From Vibrio sp. UBA2441 (lineage in GTDB: Bacteria; Pseudomonadota; Gammaproteobacteria; Enterobacterales; Vibrionaceae): a DNA stretch of 12,295 bases. The position numbers were made by a program, and so were the translations under genes. This document shows, piece by piece, positions 1 to 6,488 of this stretch; the stretch's first letter is position 1; every line of letters begins with the position of its first letter. The DNA is taken from contig DDQN01000081.1 of NCBI GenBank assembly GCA_002342685.1, positions 1-12,295 of the forward strand, written 5' to 3'. The notes beneath the pieces were generated by a model. It searched no databases. It saw only the letters and a list, made by a program, of their open reading frames with translations, and was not told where the DNA came from.

Positions 1-870
1 ACACAAAACAGCGCCACTTACCTGCATGCCGATGAAACCCGCATCCAGGTGCTGAAAGAACCAGGCAAAACAGCCGAGTCGGAAAAATGGATGTGGGTCA
101 CCCGCGGCGGGCCACCCGGACAACAGAGCGTGCTGTTTGAATACGATCCGTCACGCAATGGCGACGTCGCCGTGCGCCTGCTCGATGGCTTTGCCGGAAT
201 ACTGCAAGTCGATGGCTATGCAGGCTATGGCGCCATCTGCAAAGAAAACCAGCTCACCCGCATTGGCTGCTGGGACCATGCCCGGCGCAAGTTTGTTGAG
301 GCCGGGCTGGCAAGCAAACAAAAGCCAGCCAAAGGTAAAAAACTGCTGGCCGATGAAGCCGTGGACCTGATCCGCCCGCTGTACCGGATCGAACAAGAGC
401 TGGCCGATGCCAGCGATGCCGAGAGGCTGCAGGCGCGGCAAGAGCAAAGCCTGCCACATCTGGAAAAAATCAAAGCCTGGCTGGATGGCAAACAGCGCAA
501 GGTGATGAAAGGTGGCAAGCTGCATACGGCTATCCGGTACTGCCTAAACCAGTGGAATTACCTGACCGGTTACTGCCAACGTGGTGACCTCAAAATCAGC
601 AACGTACTGGCAGAAAACGCCATTCGCCCCTTTGCCATTGGCCGCAAGAACTGGTTGTTTGCCGACACCAGCAAAGGTGCTCATGCCAGCGCCGCCTGGT
701 ACTCGCTGATCGAAACCGCCAAATTACATGGCCTGAATCCGCAGGCCTACCTGCTGCATGTACTGGAACATATCGCGACAGCAAACACGCTGGAGCAACT
801 GGAGCAGCTGCTGGCCTGGAACATCAAACTGGAAACGCCTGCCCAAAACAGGGCCGCACAGCCTTCTTGA
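1..870 (+). CDS. tnpC: IS66-family transposase, C-terminal part (5' end outside window)
   Basis: The frame is open from base 1 and stops with TGA at 868-870, so the visible 289 residues are the C-terminal portion of a protein that normally has about 500. It is the DDE transposase of an IS66-type element and would cut and join the element's ends. The first acidic residue lies in HADETRIQVL, encoded near 25-54. The second is in the VDGYAGYGAI segment near 209-240. The glutamate is in NVLAENAIRPFAIGRKNW near 601-650. The motif order and the closing LIETAKLHGLNP stretch are typical of the family. No frameshift is seen. A methionine at 49 is internal to the DDE domain and is not the real start. 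Base composition is GC-rich compared with the cassettes that follow, which fits a separately acquired element. Family assignment is secure; the exact element cannot be named. Confidence 0.92.
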   Translation, partial: TQNSATYLHADETRIQVLKEPGKTAESEKWMWVTRGGPPGQQSVLFEYDPSRNGDVAVRLLDGFAGILQVDGYAGYGAICKENQLTRIGCWDHARRKFVEAGLASKQKPAKGKKLLADEAVDLIRPLYRIEQELADASDAERLQARQEQSLPHLEKIKAWLDGKQRKVMKGGKLHTAIRYCLNQWNYLTGYCQRGDLKISNVLAENAIRPFAIGRKNWLFADTSKGAHASAAWYSLIETAKLHGLNPQAYLLHVLEHIATANTLEQLEQLLAWNIKLETPAQNRAAQPS

Positions 871-932
871 ACCGGCGCCTAGTATTTATAGGGTAAAGCC
901 GTTCGGCAAGAGGGTGATTTAGTAGCGCTTAC
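1..932 (+). mobile_element. IS66-family insertion sequence, right-hand portion
   Basis: The transposase is followed by 62 bases ending in GCGCTTAC at 925-932. Read on the other strand this begins GTAAGCGC, the usual tip of IS66-family inverted repeats, so 932 is the proposed right boundary. The next 8 bases (933-940, GCTATATT) could be one copy of the 8-bp target duplication. A second candidate end lies just after the stop codon, where CTTGAACCGGCGCC at 867-880 resembles the inner part of some IS66 ends but lacks the terminal TTAC. The left end is outside the window, so neither boundary can be tested here. Confidence 0.55.
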
Positions 933-946
933 GCTATATTGGGGTA

Positions 947-1396
947 GTGAAAGGCGAATACACTGATAAGGGCAGAGTCAGCCGGCTGGTGTCTGAACTT
1001 AAAACCTACAAGCCAGAAGAGCAGCGTAGGTTTTCAAGATCTCTGCTTTACAGCATCTTTAACATCTCGAACGCTAATGTTAGAAATATTATTAAGGTAT
1101 TCATTAAGGACATTATTTCTCAAACCAAAACGAAAGGCATAGATGATTGGGAATTTGAACTTTGGTCATTCGCCGTGGGTTTTAAAAGTTTTGAGACAGA
1201 GGCTGTTGCGAAGCTAGATGAGTATTTGGAACAGTTTCGTGATGGAAAAACGTTTTCATCACAGCTATATTCACTCAAACACTTAACTCAATATTTAGTA
1301 GATAAGAAAGGAATTGACATGCTAGAAGGGCTAAACAATGAATTAGGCGATCTAATAGAACAGTATAAGAATCGTCCAAACTTTTCATCAATTTGA
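947..1396 (+). CDS. Cassette-encoded protein of unknown function, probably 5'-truncated
   Basis: A GTG-started reading frame of 149 codons; I do not recognise the family. The product is charged and predicted to be largely helical, with segments such as RLVSELKTYKPEEQRRF and EAVAKLDEYLEQF, and with no signal peptide or membrane segment. The frame stays open upstream to 926, across the proposed IS66 end at 932. The only candidate start, GTG at 947, lacks a good ribosome binding site. The simplest reading is that the IS66 insertion removed the original 5' end. The gene is followed after about 85 bases by an attC site, so it is the first visible gene of the cassette array. The AT-rich sequence agrees with the neighbouring cassettes. 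It may no longer be expressed. Confidence 0.6.
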   Translation: MKGEYTDKGRVSRLVSELKTYKPEEQRRFSRSLLYSIFNISNANVRNIIKVFIKDIISQTKTKGIDDWEFELWSFAVGFKSFETEAVAKLDEYLEQFRDGKTFSSQLYSLKHLTQYLVDKKGIDMLEGLNNELGDLIEQYKNRPNFSSI

Positions 1397-1480
1397 GTAT
1401 GCGTAGAAACAGAAAAGTAGTTAAAAATTAGATCCTCGCCGTAGTCTAGGTTCGGACAGAAGAAGAAGGGTTAAAATGCC

Positions 1481-1552
1481 GTATAACAATGCGCTGCTGT
1501 CGGACAATTTTTCCGCTGCGCTCCAAATTTGCCGTAGAGCGCGGCGTTAGGC
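1481..1552 (+). other. attC recombination site of cassette 1
   Basis: The left core is GTATAAC (1481-1487), one base off RYYYAAC. The right core is GTTAGGC (1546-1552), a perfect GTTRRRY. Inside, GCGCT (1491-1495) pairs with AGCGC (1538-1542). The length of 72 bp is within the normal attC range. The next cassette would begin after the G at 1546. Confidence 0.75.
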
Positions 1553-1582
1553 GCCCTCAATCTATAAAGTCCGGAGTATGAA

Positions 1583-3739
1583 ATGGAAATTCGAGACGAA
1601 GAAGTAATATTTTCAGAGCTAGCCAATTTATGTAAATCCTCCGGATATATTCATGCTATTGCTTATCTATGCTTCAGAGACAACACAATCAAGTATGCGG
1701 ATACCGTTAAGGCTGAAGATATTCTTCAACAATTTTCAATGGAAAGGCTAGTTAGAACTGAAATCTCTACGCTGATAGGTTTAGCTTGTAAAACTGAACT
1801 AATTACGGATATTCCTTCTCCACATAAACTTCAAGAATATATAGATAAAACAGATGCATTATTAAAAGAAATACATCATTCAATGATGGCTTCGCCAGAT
1901 GAAATTTTCAACCCAGATAAAATAGGTGAAGAAGGATTCAACCCTTTTAAAAGTGGGAATGTTTTAAGAGAGTCTATATTTTATGGCGGAGAAGCGGCTT
2001 ATAACTTTCAATATAGAGATTTATCACGATTAAAGTATCGAAAAGATAATGATTGGTTTATTGCGAATAAAGGCTTTTCAGTTGACCAAGCGATTGATGT
2101 TATAAATGCCATTCAAAGTTTTCAAAATGAAAAAATAAACGAAACCATAAAAGATATGGCAAGTAGAGCTCCAGATGAATGGAGTTTTCTGTCAGCGTAT
2201 ACTTTTAAATCAGAAGAAATATCTAAACTTTCTGGTCAAAAAAATGAAATTGTAAGGTCTGTAATCGAATCGTTTGCTTCCTCTGCAGATATGGATTGTT
2301 TTACCGCCCTAGATGATTTTAATCCAAAGAATGCATATCCAATAATAACTATTCATGAAAATGAGTATCTTCTTCTACAAAACTATAGCTTGGTTGAAGC
2401 CTTATATGAAACACCATTCTTTTGGTTTAATGCTGACAAATCATATAAGACAAAAGCAATGGATCATCGTGGAGAATTCACCGAAGAATTTTCATTAGAA
2501 AGACTGAAGACTGTTTTCGGTAAAGACCGAGTATTTTCCAATATTGATATTTACGATGCTGGTAAAACTAGAGTCGGAGAGATAGATGTTTTGGTGGTGT
2601 TTGCAAATAGAGCAATAGTGCTTCAAGCAAAATCGAAGAAATTGACTATCAGCGCTCGCAAAGGAAATGATAATTCACTACAAGATGACTTTAAAAAAGC
2701 AGTACAAGATTCTTACAATCAGGCTTATTCATGTTCTATTTTTCTAAATGATGAATCATATAGCTTAATAACCTCAGATGGAACAGAGCTAGATATTAAA
2801 AGAAGTTACAGAGAAATATATCCTTTTTGTGTTGTTTCAGATCACTATCCAGCATTAACTTTTCAGGCTAGACAGTTTCTTGAGTTTACTGAAACAGATG
2901 CAATTAAAGCTCCTTTTGTTATGGATGTATTCTTGCTAGACGTCATGACAGAAATGCTTCAGTCTCCTTTGCATTTTTTATCTTATGTTAATCGAAGAAC
3001 TGAATATGGAGACAAAATATTATCAACTCATGAGCTTACCATTTTGTCTTATCATCTTAAGCAAAACCTTTGGATGGATGGTGAGTATACAATGATGCAG
3101 CTCGCAGATGATATTTGTGCTGACCTTGATCTCGCAATGTTATCTAGGCGAGAGGGAATCCCAGGCGATAAAGTCCCCGAGGGAATTTTAACAAAATATA
3201 ATGGAACTGCATTCCATAACATATTGTGCAATATTGATAAAATTGAAAGTTCAGCAACATTGGATTTGGGATTTATGTTGTTGACATTAAGTGGTGATAC
3301 TGTCGAAATGATAAATGACGGTATTTCACAATTAGTACGCATTGGTAAAAGCGATGGTAAACACCACGATTTAACGCTCGGAATAAGTGAAGGAAGCTCA
3401 GGAATTACACTTCACTGTAATGATGACCCTATAAAAATAGCGGCTCCAAGGCTAGAAAGCCATTGTCGTCGGAGAAAGTATTCATTTAATGCAGAAACAT
3501 GGTTTGGCATATGTATTAATCATGACGCGTCACAATTAAAGTTCGGTGTTACTCTTGACTATACTTGGAAGCAATCTGATGAGATGGATGAAATTGTGAA
3601 AGATCTTCCCAAAGGGCAAAAACTCGAAGGGAAAAAGAAAATAAATTTTAAAACCGTAGCCATGAAGAGCAAAAAAGTTGGTAGAAACGACCTATGTATT
3701 TGCGGAAGTGGTATGAAGTATAAAAAGTGCTGCCTATAG
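1583..3739 (+). CDS. Large cassette protein: NERD/PD-(D/E)XK-like nuclease core with C-terminal SEC-C zinc motif
   Basis: 718 residues, very long for a gene cassette product. ATG at 1583 is preceded by GGAG at 1573-1576; the nearby ATG at 1578 is out of frame and closes after a few codons. Around residues 297-350 there is a restriction-endonuclease-like pattern: RGEFTEEF (296-303), then VGEIDVLVV (331-339) followed by IVLQAKSKK (345-353). The acidic residues E298, E333 and D335 with Q348-x-K350 fit a PD-(D/E)XK or NERD active site with Q in place of the last acidic residue. Residues 699-718 (GRNDLCICGSG then KYKKCC) form a SEC-C motif with C705, C707, C716 and C717 as likely zinc ligands. The N-terminal 290 and the 360-690 segment are unrecognised, and no membrane segment is seen. 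A nuclease with a zinc tail in a mobile cassette suggests anti-phage or anti-plasmid defence; that role is inference. The gene is AT-rich and intact. Confidence 0.85.
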   Translation: MEIRDEEVIFSELANLCKSSGYIHAIAYLCFRDNTIKYADTVKAEDILQQFSMERLVRTEISTLIGLACKTELITDIPSPHKLQEYIDKTDALLKEIHHSMMASPDEIFNPDKIGEEGFNPFKSGNVLRESIFYGGEAAYNFQYRDLSRLKYRKDNDWFIANKGFSVDQAIDVINAIQSFQNEKINETIKDMASRAPDEWSFLSAYTFKSEEISKLSGQKNEIVRSVIESFASSADMDCFTALDDFNPKNAYPIITIHENEYLLLQNYSLVEALYETPFFWFNADKSYKTKAMDHRGEFTEEFSLERLKTVFGKDRVFSNIDIYDAGKTRVGEIDVLVVFANRAIVLQAKSKKLTISARKGNDNSLQDDFKKAVQDSYNQAYSCSIFLNDESYSLITSDGTELDIKRSYREIYPFCVVSDHYPALTFQARQFLEFTETDAIKAPFVMDVFLLDVMTEMLQSPLHFLSYVNRRTEYGDKILSTHELTILSYHLKQNLWMDGEYTMMQLADDICADLDLAMLSRREGIPGDKVPEGILTKYNGTAFHNILCNIDKIESSATLDLGFMLLTLSGDTVEMINDGISQLVRIGKSDGKHHDLTLGISEGSSGITLHCNDDPIKIAAPRLESHCRRRKYSFNAETWFGICINHDASQLKFGVTLDYTWKQSDEMDEIVKDLPKGQKLEGKKKINFKTVAMKSKKVGRNDLCICGSGMKYKKCCL

Positions 3740-3760
3740 TTAAAATTGAGGAGTATTCGC

Positions 3761-3789
3761 ACCTAACAAGTCAATCAGAGGCGTTAGGC
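3761..3789 (+). other. Very short attC-like site of cassette 2
   Basis: Both core boxes are perfect: ACCTAAC (3761-3767, RYYYAAC) and GTTAGGC (3783-3789, GTTRRRY). They pair as CCTAAC with GTTAGG. Only 15 bases separate them, whereas attC sites normally span about 57 bp or more with inner L boxes and a variable loop. The site starts 22 bases after the stop codon of the 718-aa gene, the usual place. It looks like an attC that has lost its central arm. Confidence 0.6.
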
Positions 3790-3823
3790 ATATTAGTTAT
3801 CTTTTCGAGTTGTGGTGTTATCA

Positions 3824-4498
3824 ATGAGTAAAGGAATTCAAAATATTGGCATAGGGATAACTGCAGATATTTTATCTGCAGCCGATTTCGGTGCTACAAA
3901 CTTTATTGCAAATATTGGGAATAATTTACTTACAAAAATGTTTAATGATCGGGCTGAGCAAGCAAGAAAAATTGCTTTAGAAGAGATGAGCTTGTGTAAA
4001 CGCTCTTCCTTTGCTCTTTCTAGTGCAGATCAATTTGTTGCTGTGGTGTATCGTTATCAAAGAGCGGCACTTGAAGGAGCATCAATATTAAATCTCAAAA
4101 TTTTGGCTAAAATAATGAGGGGGCAAGCAACAGAAGGTGCAATCTTCGCATCAGAGTTTAATGAATTTACAGAGGCGGTTGCTTCCCTTAAAACTAAGGA
4201 AATAGTATATCTCGGCACTCTAATTCGATTGCATAAAGCTAATGTTCTAGTACCTAAAGAAGACAGTAAGGAATTTTACTCACTTGATCATTCTGTCGGC
4301 ATAACCCTACGTAAAGAGCTGGTTGGAACAATTCATTTTCCGGAAGACCGCGATCTTTGTTCATGTGAATCAAGCCTTCAAAGAACCTCTTTTATTTACC
4401 CAGCTATTCAGCTTATTGGCGGAACAATATATTCGCCTACTTCAGAACTGGAAAGGCTAGCTGAATTAATTGAATTCGAAGAGTTATTTCAAGAGTAA
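3824..4498 (+). CDS. Cassette protein of unknown function, 224 aa
   Basis: I do not recognise this protein. ATG at 3824 opens MSKGIQNIGIGITADIL. An in-frame GTG at 3812 would add four residues, and neither start has a clear ribosome binding site, so the start is uncertain by 12 bases. The N-terminal 45 residues are rich in G, A, I and N and may be amphipathic, but no clear membrane segment or signal peptide is seen. The middle is helical and charged (NDRAEQARKIALEEMSL). The C-terminal third contains a C-x-C pair (LCSCESS), too little for a zinc-site call. It ends LIEFEELFQE. It lies between two attC sites and is transcribed with the other cassettes, most likely from a promoter further left. 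Whether it works with the upstream nuclease is unknown, because cassettes move independently. Confidence 0.75.
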   Translation: MSKGIQNIGIGITADILSAADFGATNFIANIGNNLLTKMFNDRAEQARKIALEEMSLCKRSSFALSSADQFVAVVYRYQRAALEGASILNLKILAKIMRGQATEGAIFASEFNEFTEAVASLKTKEIVYLGTLIRLHKANVLVPKEDSKEFYSLDHSVGITLRKELVGTIHFPEDRDLCSCESSLQRTSFIYPAIQLIGGTIYSPTSELERLAELIEFEELFQE

Positions 4499-4500
4499 AT

Positions 4501-4600
4501 GTCTAACAAGTCATTAAAGCAGGACAAAAACAGTTGGTTTTTGCTCGTGCCTCGCTTATTTTAACCAACTATTTTATTGCCCCTTAATGAGGCGTTAGCA
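4501..4600 (+). other. attC recombination site of cassette 3
   Basis: The left core GTCTAAC (4501-4507) is a perfect RYYYAAC; the right core GTTAGCA (4594-4600) is degenerate in its last two bases. Inner arms pair well: TCATTAA (4511-4517) with TTAATGA (4584-4590), and GTTGGTT with AACCAAC near 4533 and 4562. At 100 bp with a long imperfect hairpin it is a typical folded attC. It starts two bases after the stop codon of the preceding gene. Confidence 0.8.
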
Positions 4601-4627
4601 TCAAAAATACTGAGGAGGTACAGTCTA

Positions 4628-5050
4628 GTGGCCGGGATTTACAATGGAATACAGTTCAGGACGCAGCTTGAAGCCGTATGGGCCGCCTTCTTTGATTTGG
4701 CTGGGTGGCAATGGTCGCCAAATCCGGCCTCAATCGAGGATTGGAAGCCAGACTTTAAAGTTACCTTTGAGTGCGGCCACTCTGAGTGCAACGGCAGTCA
4801 TACACTTCTGATTTCAGTATTGCCGGTAAAGTCTCTAGAGAAACTTGCCGGGCATCCTGCTTTGTCTTACCAATTTACAGTGCCAAATAGCGATGCTGAT
4901 GGTGGTGCATTGTTTGGTGATAATCCAGCCGCCACAGAATGGGTTATTGCTCATGGAGCCGGTGGTGGCTCTGAAGACCTATACTTTCGTGTTGGTAACG
5001 CTGACGTGCTTTGGAAACAAGCACTCAACAAGGTGCAACAGTCATGCTAA
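4628..5050 (+). CDS. Small protein resembling a PD-(D/E)XK-type nuclease fold, E-x-K pair apparently lost
   Basis: 140 residues starting at GTG 4628, chosen because GGAGG lies at 4614-4618 with 9 bases before it. The longer frame from TTG at 4577 would start inside the attC site. The N-terminal half, IQFRTQLEAVWAAFFDLAGW followed by WSPNPASIEDWKPDFKVTF, closely follows a pattern known in small phage and accessory nuclease-like proteins: R-S-R-L-E-A-R-W-A-x-F-F-D, then W-x-P-D-F. In those the next strand carries E-V-K. Here the corresponding strand reads LLISVLPVKS, so the catalytic Glu-x-Lys seems absent. A C-x-H-x-x-x-C cluster (ECGHSEC) sits between. It is the fourth cassette-type gene and no clean attC follows it. 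The fold call is a resemblance from memory, and the protein may be catalytically dead or a binding module. Confidence 0.7.
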   Translation: MAGIYNGIQFRTQLEAVWAAFFDLAGWQWSPNPASIEDWKPDFKVTFECGHSECNGSHTLLISVLPVKSLEKLAGHPALSYQFTVPNSDADGGALFGDNPAATEWVIAHGAGGGSEDLYFRVGNADVLWKQALNKVQQSC

Positions 5051-5174
5051 TCGGGTAGCCAGCTTGCATACGGCTTCGCACAAGGCGTTTCACTAAGAGT
5101 GATGAAACTTAATCCAACCATTGCGTAATTCGTACAGACCCTGAGATTTTAAGTAAGCATTTGATAACGTCTGA

Positions 5175-5384
5175 TTAATTCCCGGAGTTTTAGAGCTACG
5201 CCATGGGCCTTTGCACTACTTTGGTATCGCTAGTGGCTATCAGCACTGCGTTGAACTGGATCATTGGATCCGGCGCAGGGTGCGAATGGCCTATTGGCGA
5301 CAGTGGCGAAAGCCGCGCACTAAAGTAAGAAACTTAATGCGTCTGGGCGTTCATGTACAAGCTGCAGTTGCATGCGGTATCTAG
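5175..5384 (+). pseudogene. Remnant of a group II intron reverse transcriptase/maturase (C-terminal end)
   Basis: Reading 5175-5381 in one frame gives about 69 residues ending at TAG 5382-5384, with a TGA just upstream at 5172-5174. The stretch LHYFGIASGYQHC, then VELDHWIRRRVRMAYWRQW, then RKPRTKVRNLMRLGV is the maturase (X) domain end of group II intron-encoded proteins. The polymerase domain and any start codon are missing, and the normal C-terminal G-P-W-R region is cut off by the stop. It is therefore a decayed fragment with no expected activity. It lies about 125 bases after the last cassette gene and just before the island's first promoter. Group IIC-attC introns are known to insert at attC sites, which would suit this position, but the class cannot be told from this fragment. 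Confidence 0.8.
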
Positions 5385-5455
5385 TTTATCCAGTGGCGCA
5401 AAGACTGGCCGATATTGAACAGCTGATAGCACTTTTTGTACTGACCAACAGCGTC

Positions 5456-5484
5456 TAGACAACCCAACACAAGTTACCTATTAT
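5456..5484 (+). promoter_or_regulatory. Sigma-70-type promoter of unit 1
   Basis: TAGACA (5456-5461, 5 of 6 to TTGACA), a 17-base spacer, then TATTAT (5479-5484, 5 of 6 to TATAAT). The same boxes and spacing recur at 7036-7064. The predicted transcription start near 5491 coincides with the start of the structured leader. Confidence 0.75.
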
Positions 5485-5489
5485 TCAAT

Positions 5490-5573
5490 CATGTTTCGCT
5501 GATCGTTGATCAGCAACATGCCAAAAGCCGTGTACATGATGCAAAGCGGCGCTCACGTTGTGAGTTCATGTTT
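5490..5573 (+). promoter_or_regulatory. Structured leader module 1, copy 1
   Basis: Hairpin 1 is GCTGATC (5498-5504), loop GTT, GATCAGC (5508-5514). Hairpin 2 is GCCG (5527-5530) with CGGC (5547-5550), enclosing the conserved TACATGATG. Hairpin 3 is CTCAC (5552-5556), loop GTT, GTGAG (5560-5564). AACATG (5515-5520) can pair with CATGTT either upstream at 5490-5495 or downstream at 5567-5572. The other copies keep these pairings with different bases, which supports folding as RNA. Confidence 0.8.
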
Positions 5574-5592
5574 AACCTACCTATCCTTGGCT

Positions 5593-5653
5593 GGCGGAGA
5601 AATCACTCTCCGCTGGGTGCTGTGTTTCTCCGTCTCTTCTTTCGGGGAAATAC
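5593..5653 (+). promoter_or_regulatory. Leader module 2, copy 1: SD-sequestering hairpin with competing arm
   Basis: The local hairpin is GGCGGAGA (5593-5600) with TCTCCGCT (5607-5614). The SD hairpin is GTGTTTCTCC (5622-5631) with GGGGAAATAC (5644-5653), which holds the ribosome binding site two bases before ATG. The competing pair GGCGGAGAAA (5593-5602) with TTTCTCCGTC (5625-5634) forms 10 pairs and would free the ribosome binding site. This copy differs from the others at several bases yet keeps all three pairings. Confidence 0.7.
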
Positions 5654-5654
5654 A

Positions 5655-5855
5655 ATGCAAATCACAATTGCTGAGGCATGCTTTAACTGCAAAAAAACTA
5701 TTGGAGCAATCCCTGTTCAGCTTAATGAAGCTCATAAGCATGGACTAGATAAAGAAGCTCTAATCAGTAGCGGTATTGATATATGTGATACCTGCTACAC
5801 CACAATGATGATTCATCATGAGTATGTAGAATACTGCTCATACGAACGCACCTGA
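5655..5855 (+). CDS. Small zinc-ribbon-like protein, 66 aa
   Basis: ATG at 5655 follows the SD hairpin of module 2, as with the other module 2 genes; the longer frame from 5568 runs through the leader RNA and is rejected. The product has two Cys pairs, CFNCKK (residues 9-14) and CDTCYT (43-48). The 30-residue spacing is compatible with a zinc ribbon or rubredoxin-like knuckle. HH and H residues follow near 53-54. There is no signal peptide or membrane segment. It is the first gene of the unit that contains radC, separated from it by a second module 2. Function is unknown. Small Cys-pair proteins in such islands often bind nucleic acid or protein partners, but nothing here shows which. Confidence 0.7.
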   Translation: MQITIAEACFNCKKTIGAIPVQLNEAHKHGLDKEALISSGIDICDTCYTTMMIHHEYVEYCSYERT

Positions 5856-5873
5856 TCTAATAACCCTACCCAT

Positions 5874-5941
5874 CTTGGCGGAAAACACTTTTCCGTTAAG
5901 GGATCTGTGTTTCTCCGCCTTTTGCTTTTTTGGAGAAACAC
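5874..5941 (+). promoter_or_regulatory. Leader module 2, copy 2 (before radC)
   Basis: The local hairpin is CTTGGCGGAAAA (5874-5885) with TTTTCCGTTAAG (5889-5900), including G-U pairs. The SD hairpin is GTGTTTCTCC (5907-5916) with GGAGAAACAC (5932-5941), a perfect 10 pairs with the SD in the 3' arm, one base before ATG 5943. GGCGGA can alternatively pair with the TCCGCC that overlaps the anti-SD arm. No module 1 or promoter precedes it, so it acts inside a transcript. Confidence 0.75.
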
Positions 5942-5942
5942 C

Positions 5943-6476
5943 ATGCAAACTACTAACGAAGCAACTAATAGCTCACTGAGCTTTTTAGACAATGTCTATG
6001 GTTTCTTACGGGAACCGGATGGCACCTATAGCGCTAAAAATATCAGCGAAACAGATGTGCTAAAAATGGCAAGCCTCATTGCAGCACAGAAAATTAACAA
6101 TCGAGTCTGTATAGACTCTCCTAAAAAAGCCACCGAGCTGATTCAGTTCAAAATGGGCAAGCCTGAGCATGAAGTGTTTGCGTGCTTGTTCCTAGACACC
6201 AAACATAACGTCATCGCTTATGAAACGCTGTTTTACGGCACTGTTGACGGCGCTAGTGTCTATCCTCGTCAAGTGGTTAAGCGCGCTTTGGCTAATAATG
6301 CCGCAGCTTGCATAATCGCGCACAACCACCCATCAGGCGACCCTGAGCCGAGCCATGCAGACAGAGCGCTAACCGAACGTCTAAAAGAGGCACTAGCCTT
6401 GATCGACGTACGCATCCTGGATCACATGGTCGTTGGTCACACGACCTACTCCTTTGCAGAAAATAATCTTCTGTAA
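5943..6476 (+). CDS. radC: RadC-family JAB/MPN (JAMM) domain protein, plasmid type
   Basis: 177 residues from ATG 5943, which sits one base after the SD hairpin; the upstream ATG at 5907 lies inside the leader. The JAMM-type metalloprotease fold is complete: E77 in HEVFACLFLD, then HNHPSGDPEPSHAD (127-140) with H127, H129, S137 and D140. The N-terminal helix-hairpin-helix domain of chromosomal RadC (about 220-230 aa) is absent, as is usual for the shorter RadC proteins of plasmids and integrative elements. The biochemical role of RadC is unsettled; the old DNA-repair assignment is not well supported. It is the second gene of unit 1, and a terminator follows within 53 bases of the stop. The annotation of the family is firm, the function is not. 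Confidence 0.92.
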   Translation: MQTTNEATNSSLSFLDNVYGFLREPDGTYSAKNISETDVLKMASLIAAQKINNRVCIDSPKKATELIQFKMGKPEHEVFACLFLDTKHNVIAYETLFYGTVDGASVYPRQVVKRALANNAAACIIAHNHPSGDPEPSHADRALTERLKEALALIDVRILDHMVVGHTTYSFAENNLL

Positions 6477-6488
6477 TCTCTTCACAAT

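Larger units (their letters stand above)
947..4600 (+). mobile_element. Integron-type gene-cassette array (cassettes 1-3 and their attC sites)
   Basis: Three genes on the same strand are each followed closely by an attC-like site, with R' boxes GTTAGGC, GTTAGGC and GTTAGCA at 1546, 3783 and 4594. A fourth gene starts just after the last site. Gene-attC-gene spacing with almost no extra DNA is the signature of mobile gene cassettes captured by an integron integrase. The orientation places attI and intI to the left, beyond the IS66 element, outside the window. All three cassettes are more AT-rich than their surroundings and encode proteins of unrelated type, as expected for an accessory array. 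Confidence 0.75.
5431..5590 (+). repeat. Long direct repeat, copy 1 (promoter plus leader module 1)
   Basis: Aligned without gaps to 7011-7170 at a constant offset of 1580 bases. My base-by-base count gives 149 of 160 identical, and positions 5521-5580 match 60 of 60. The repeat covers the promoter, the three-hairpin leader and the start of module 2, then diverges into unrelated genes. Confidence 0.9.

Noticed and set aside
151..525. Minus-strand frames inside the IS66 transposase
   Set aside because: They lie opposite a clear DDE transposase and arise from its GC-rich codon usage.
4577..4627. TTG start for the 140-aa cassette gene
   Set aside because: It lies inside the attC site and has no ribosome binding site; GTG 4628 has GGAGG at a suitable distance.
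5042..5095. Possible attC after the fourth cassette gene
   Set aside because: The candidate right core GTTTCAC and left core GCTAATC match the consensus poorly and the arms pair only weakly, so I do not annotate it.
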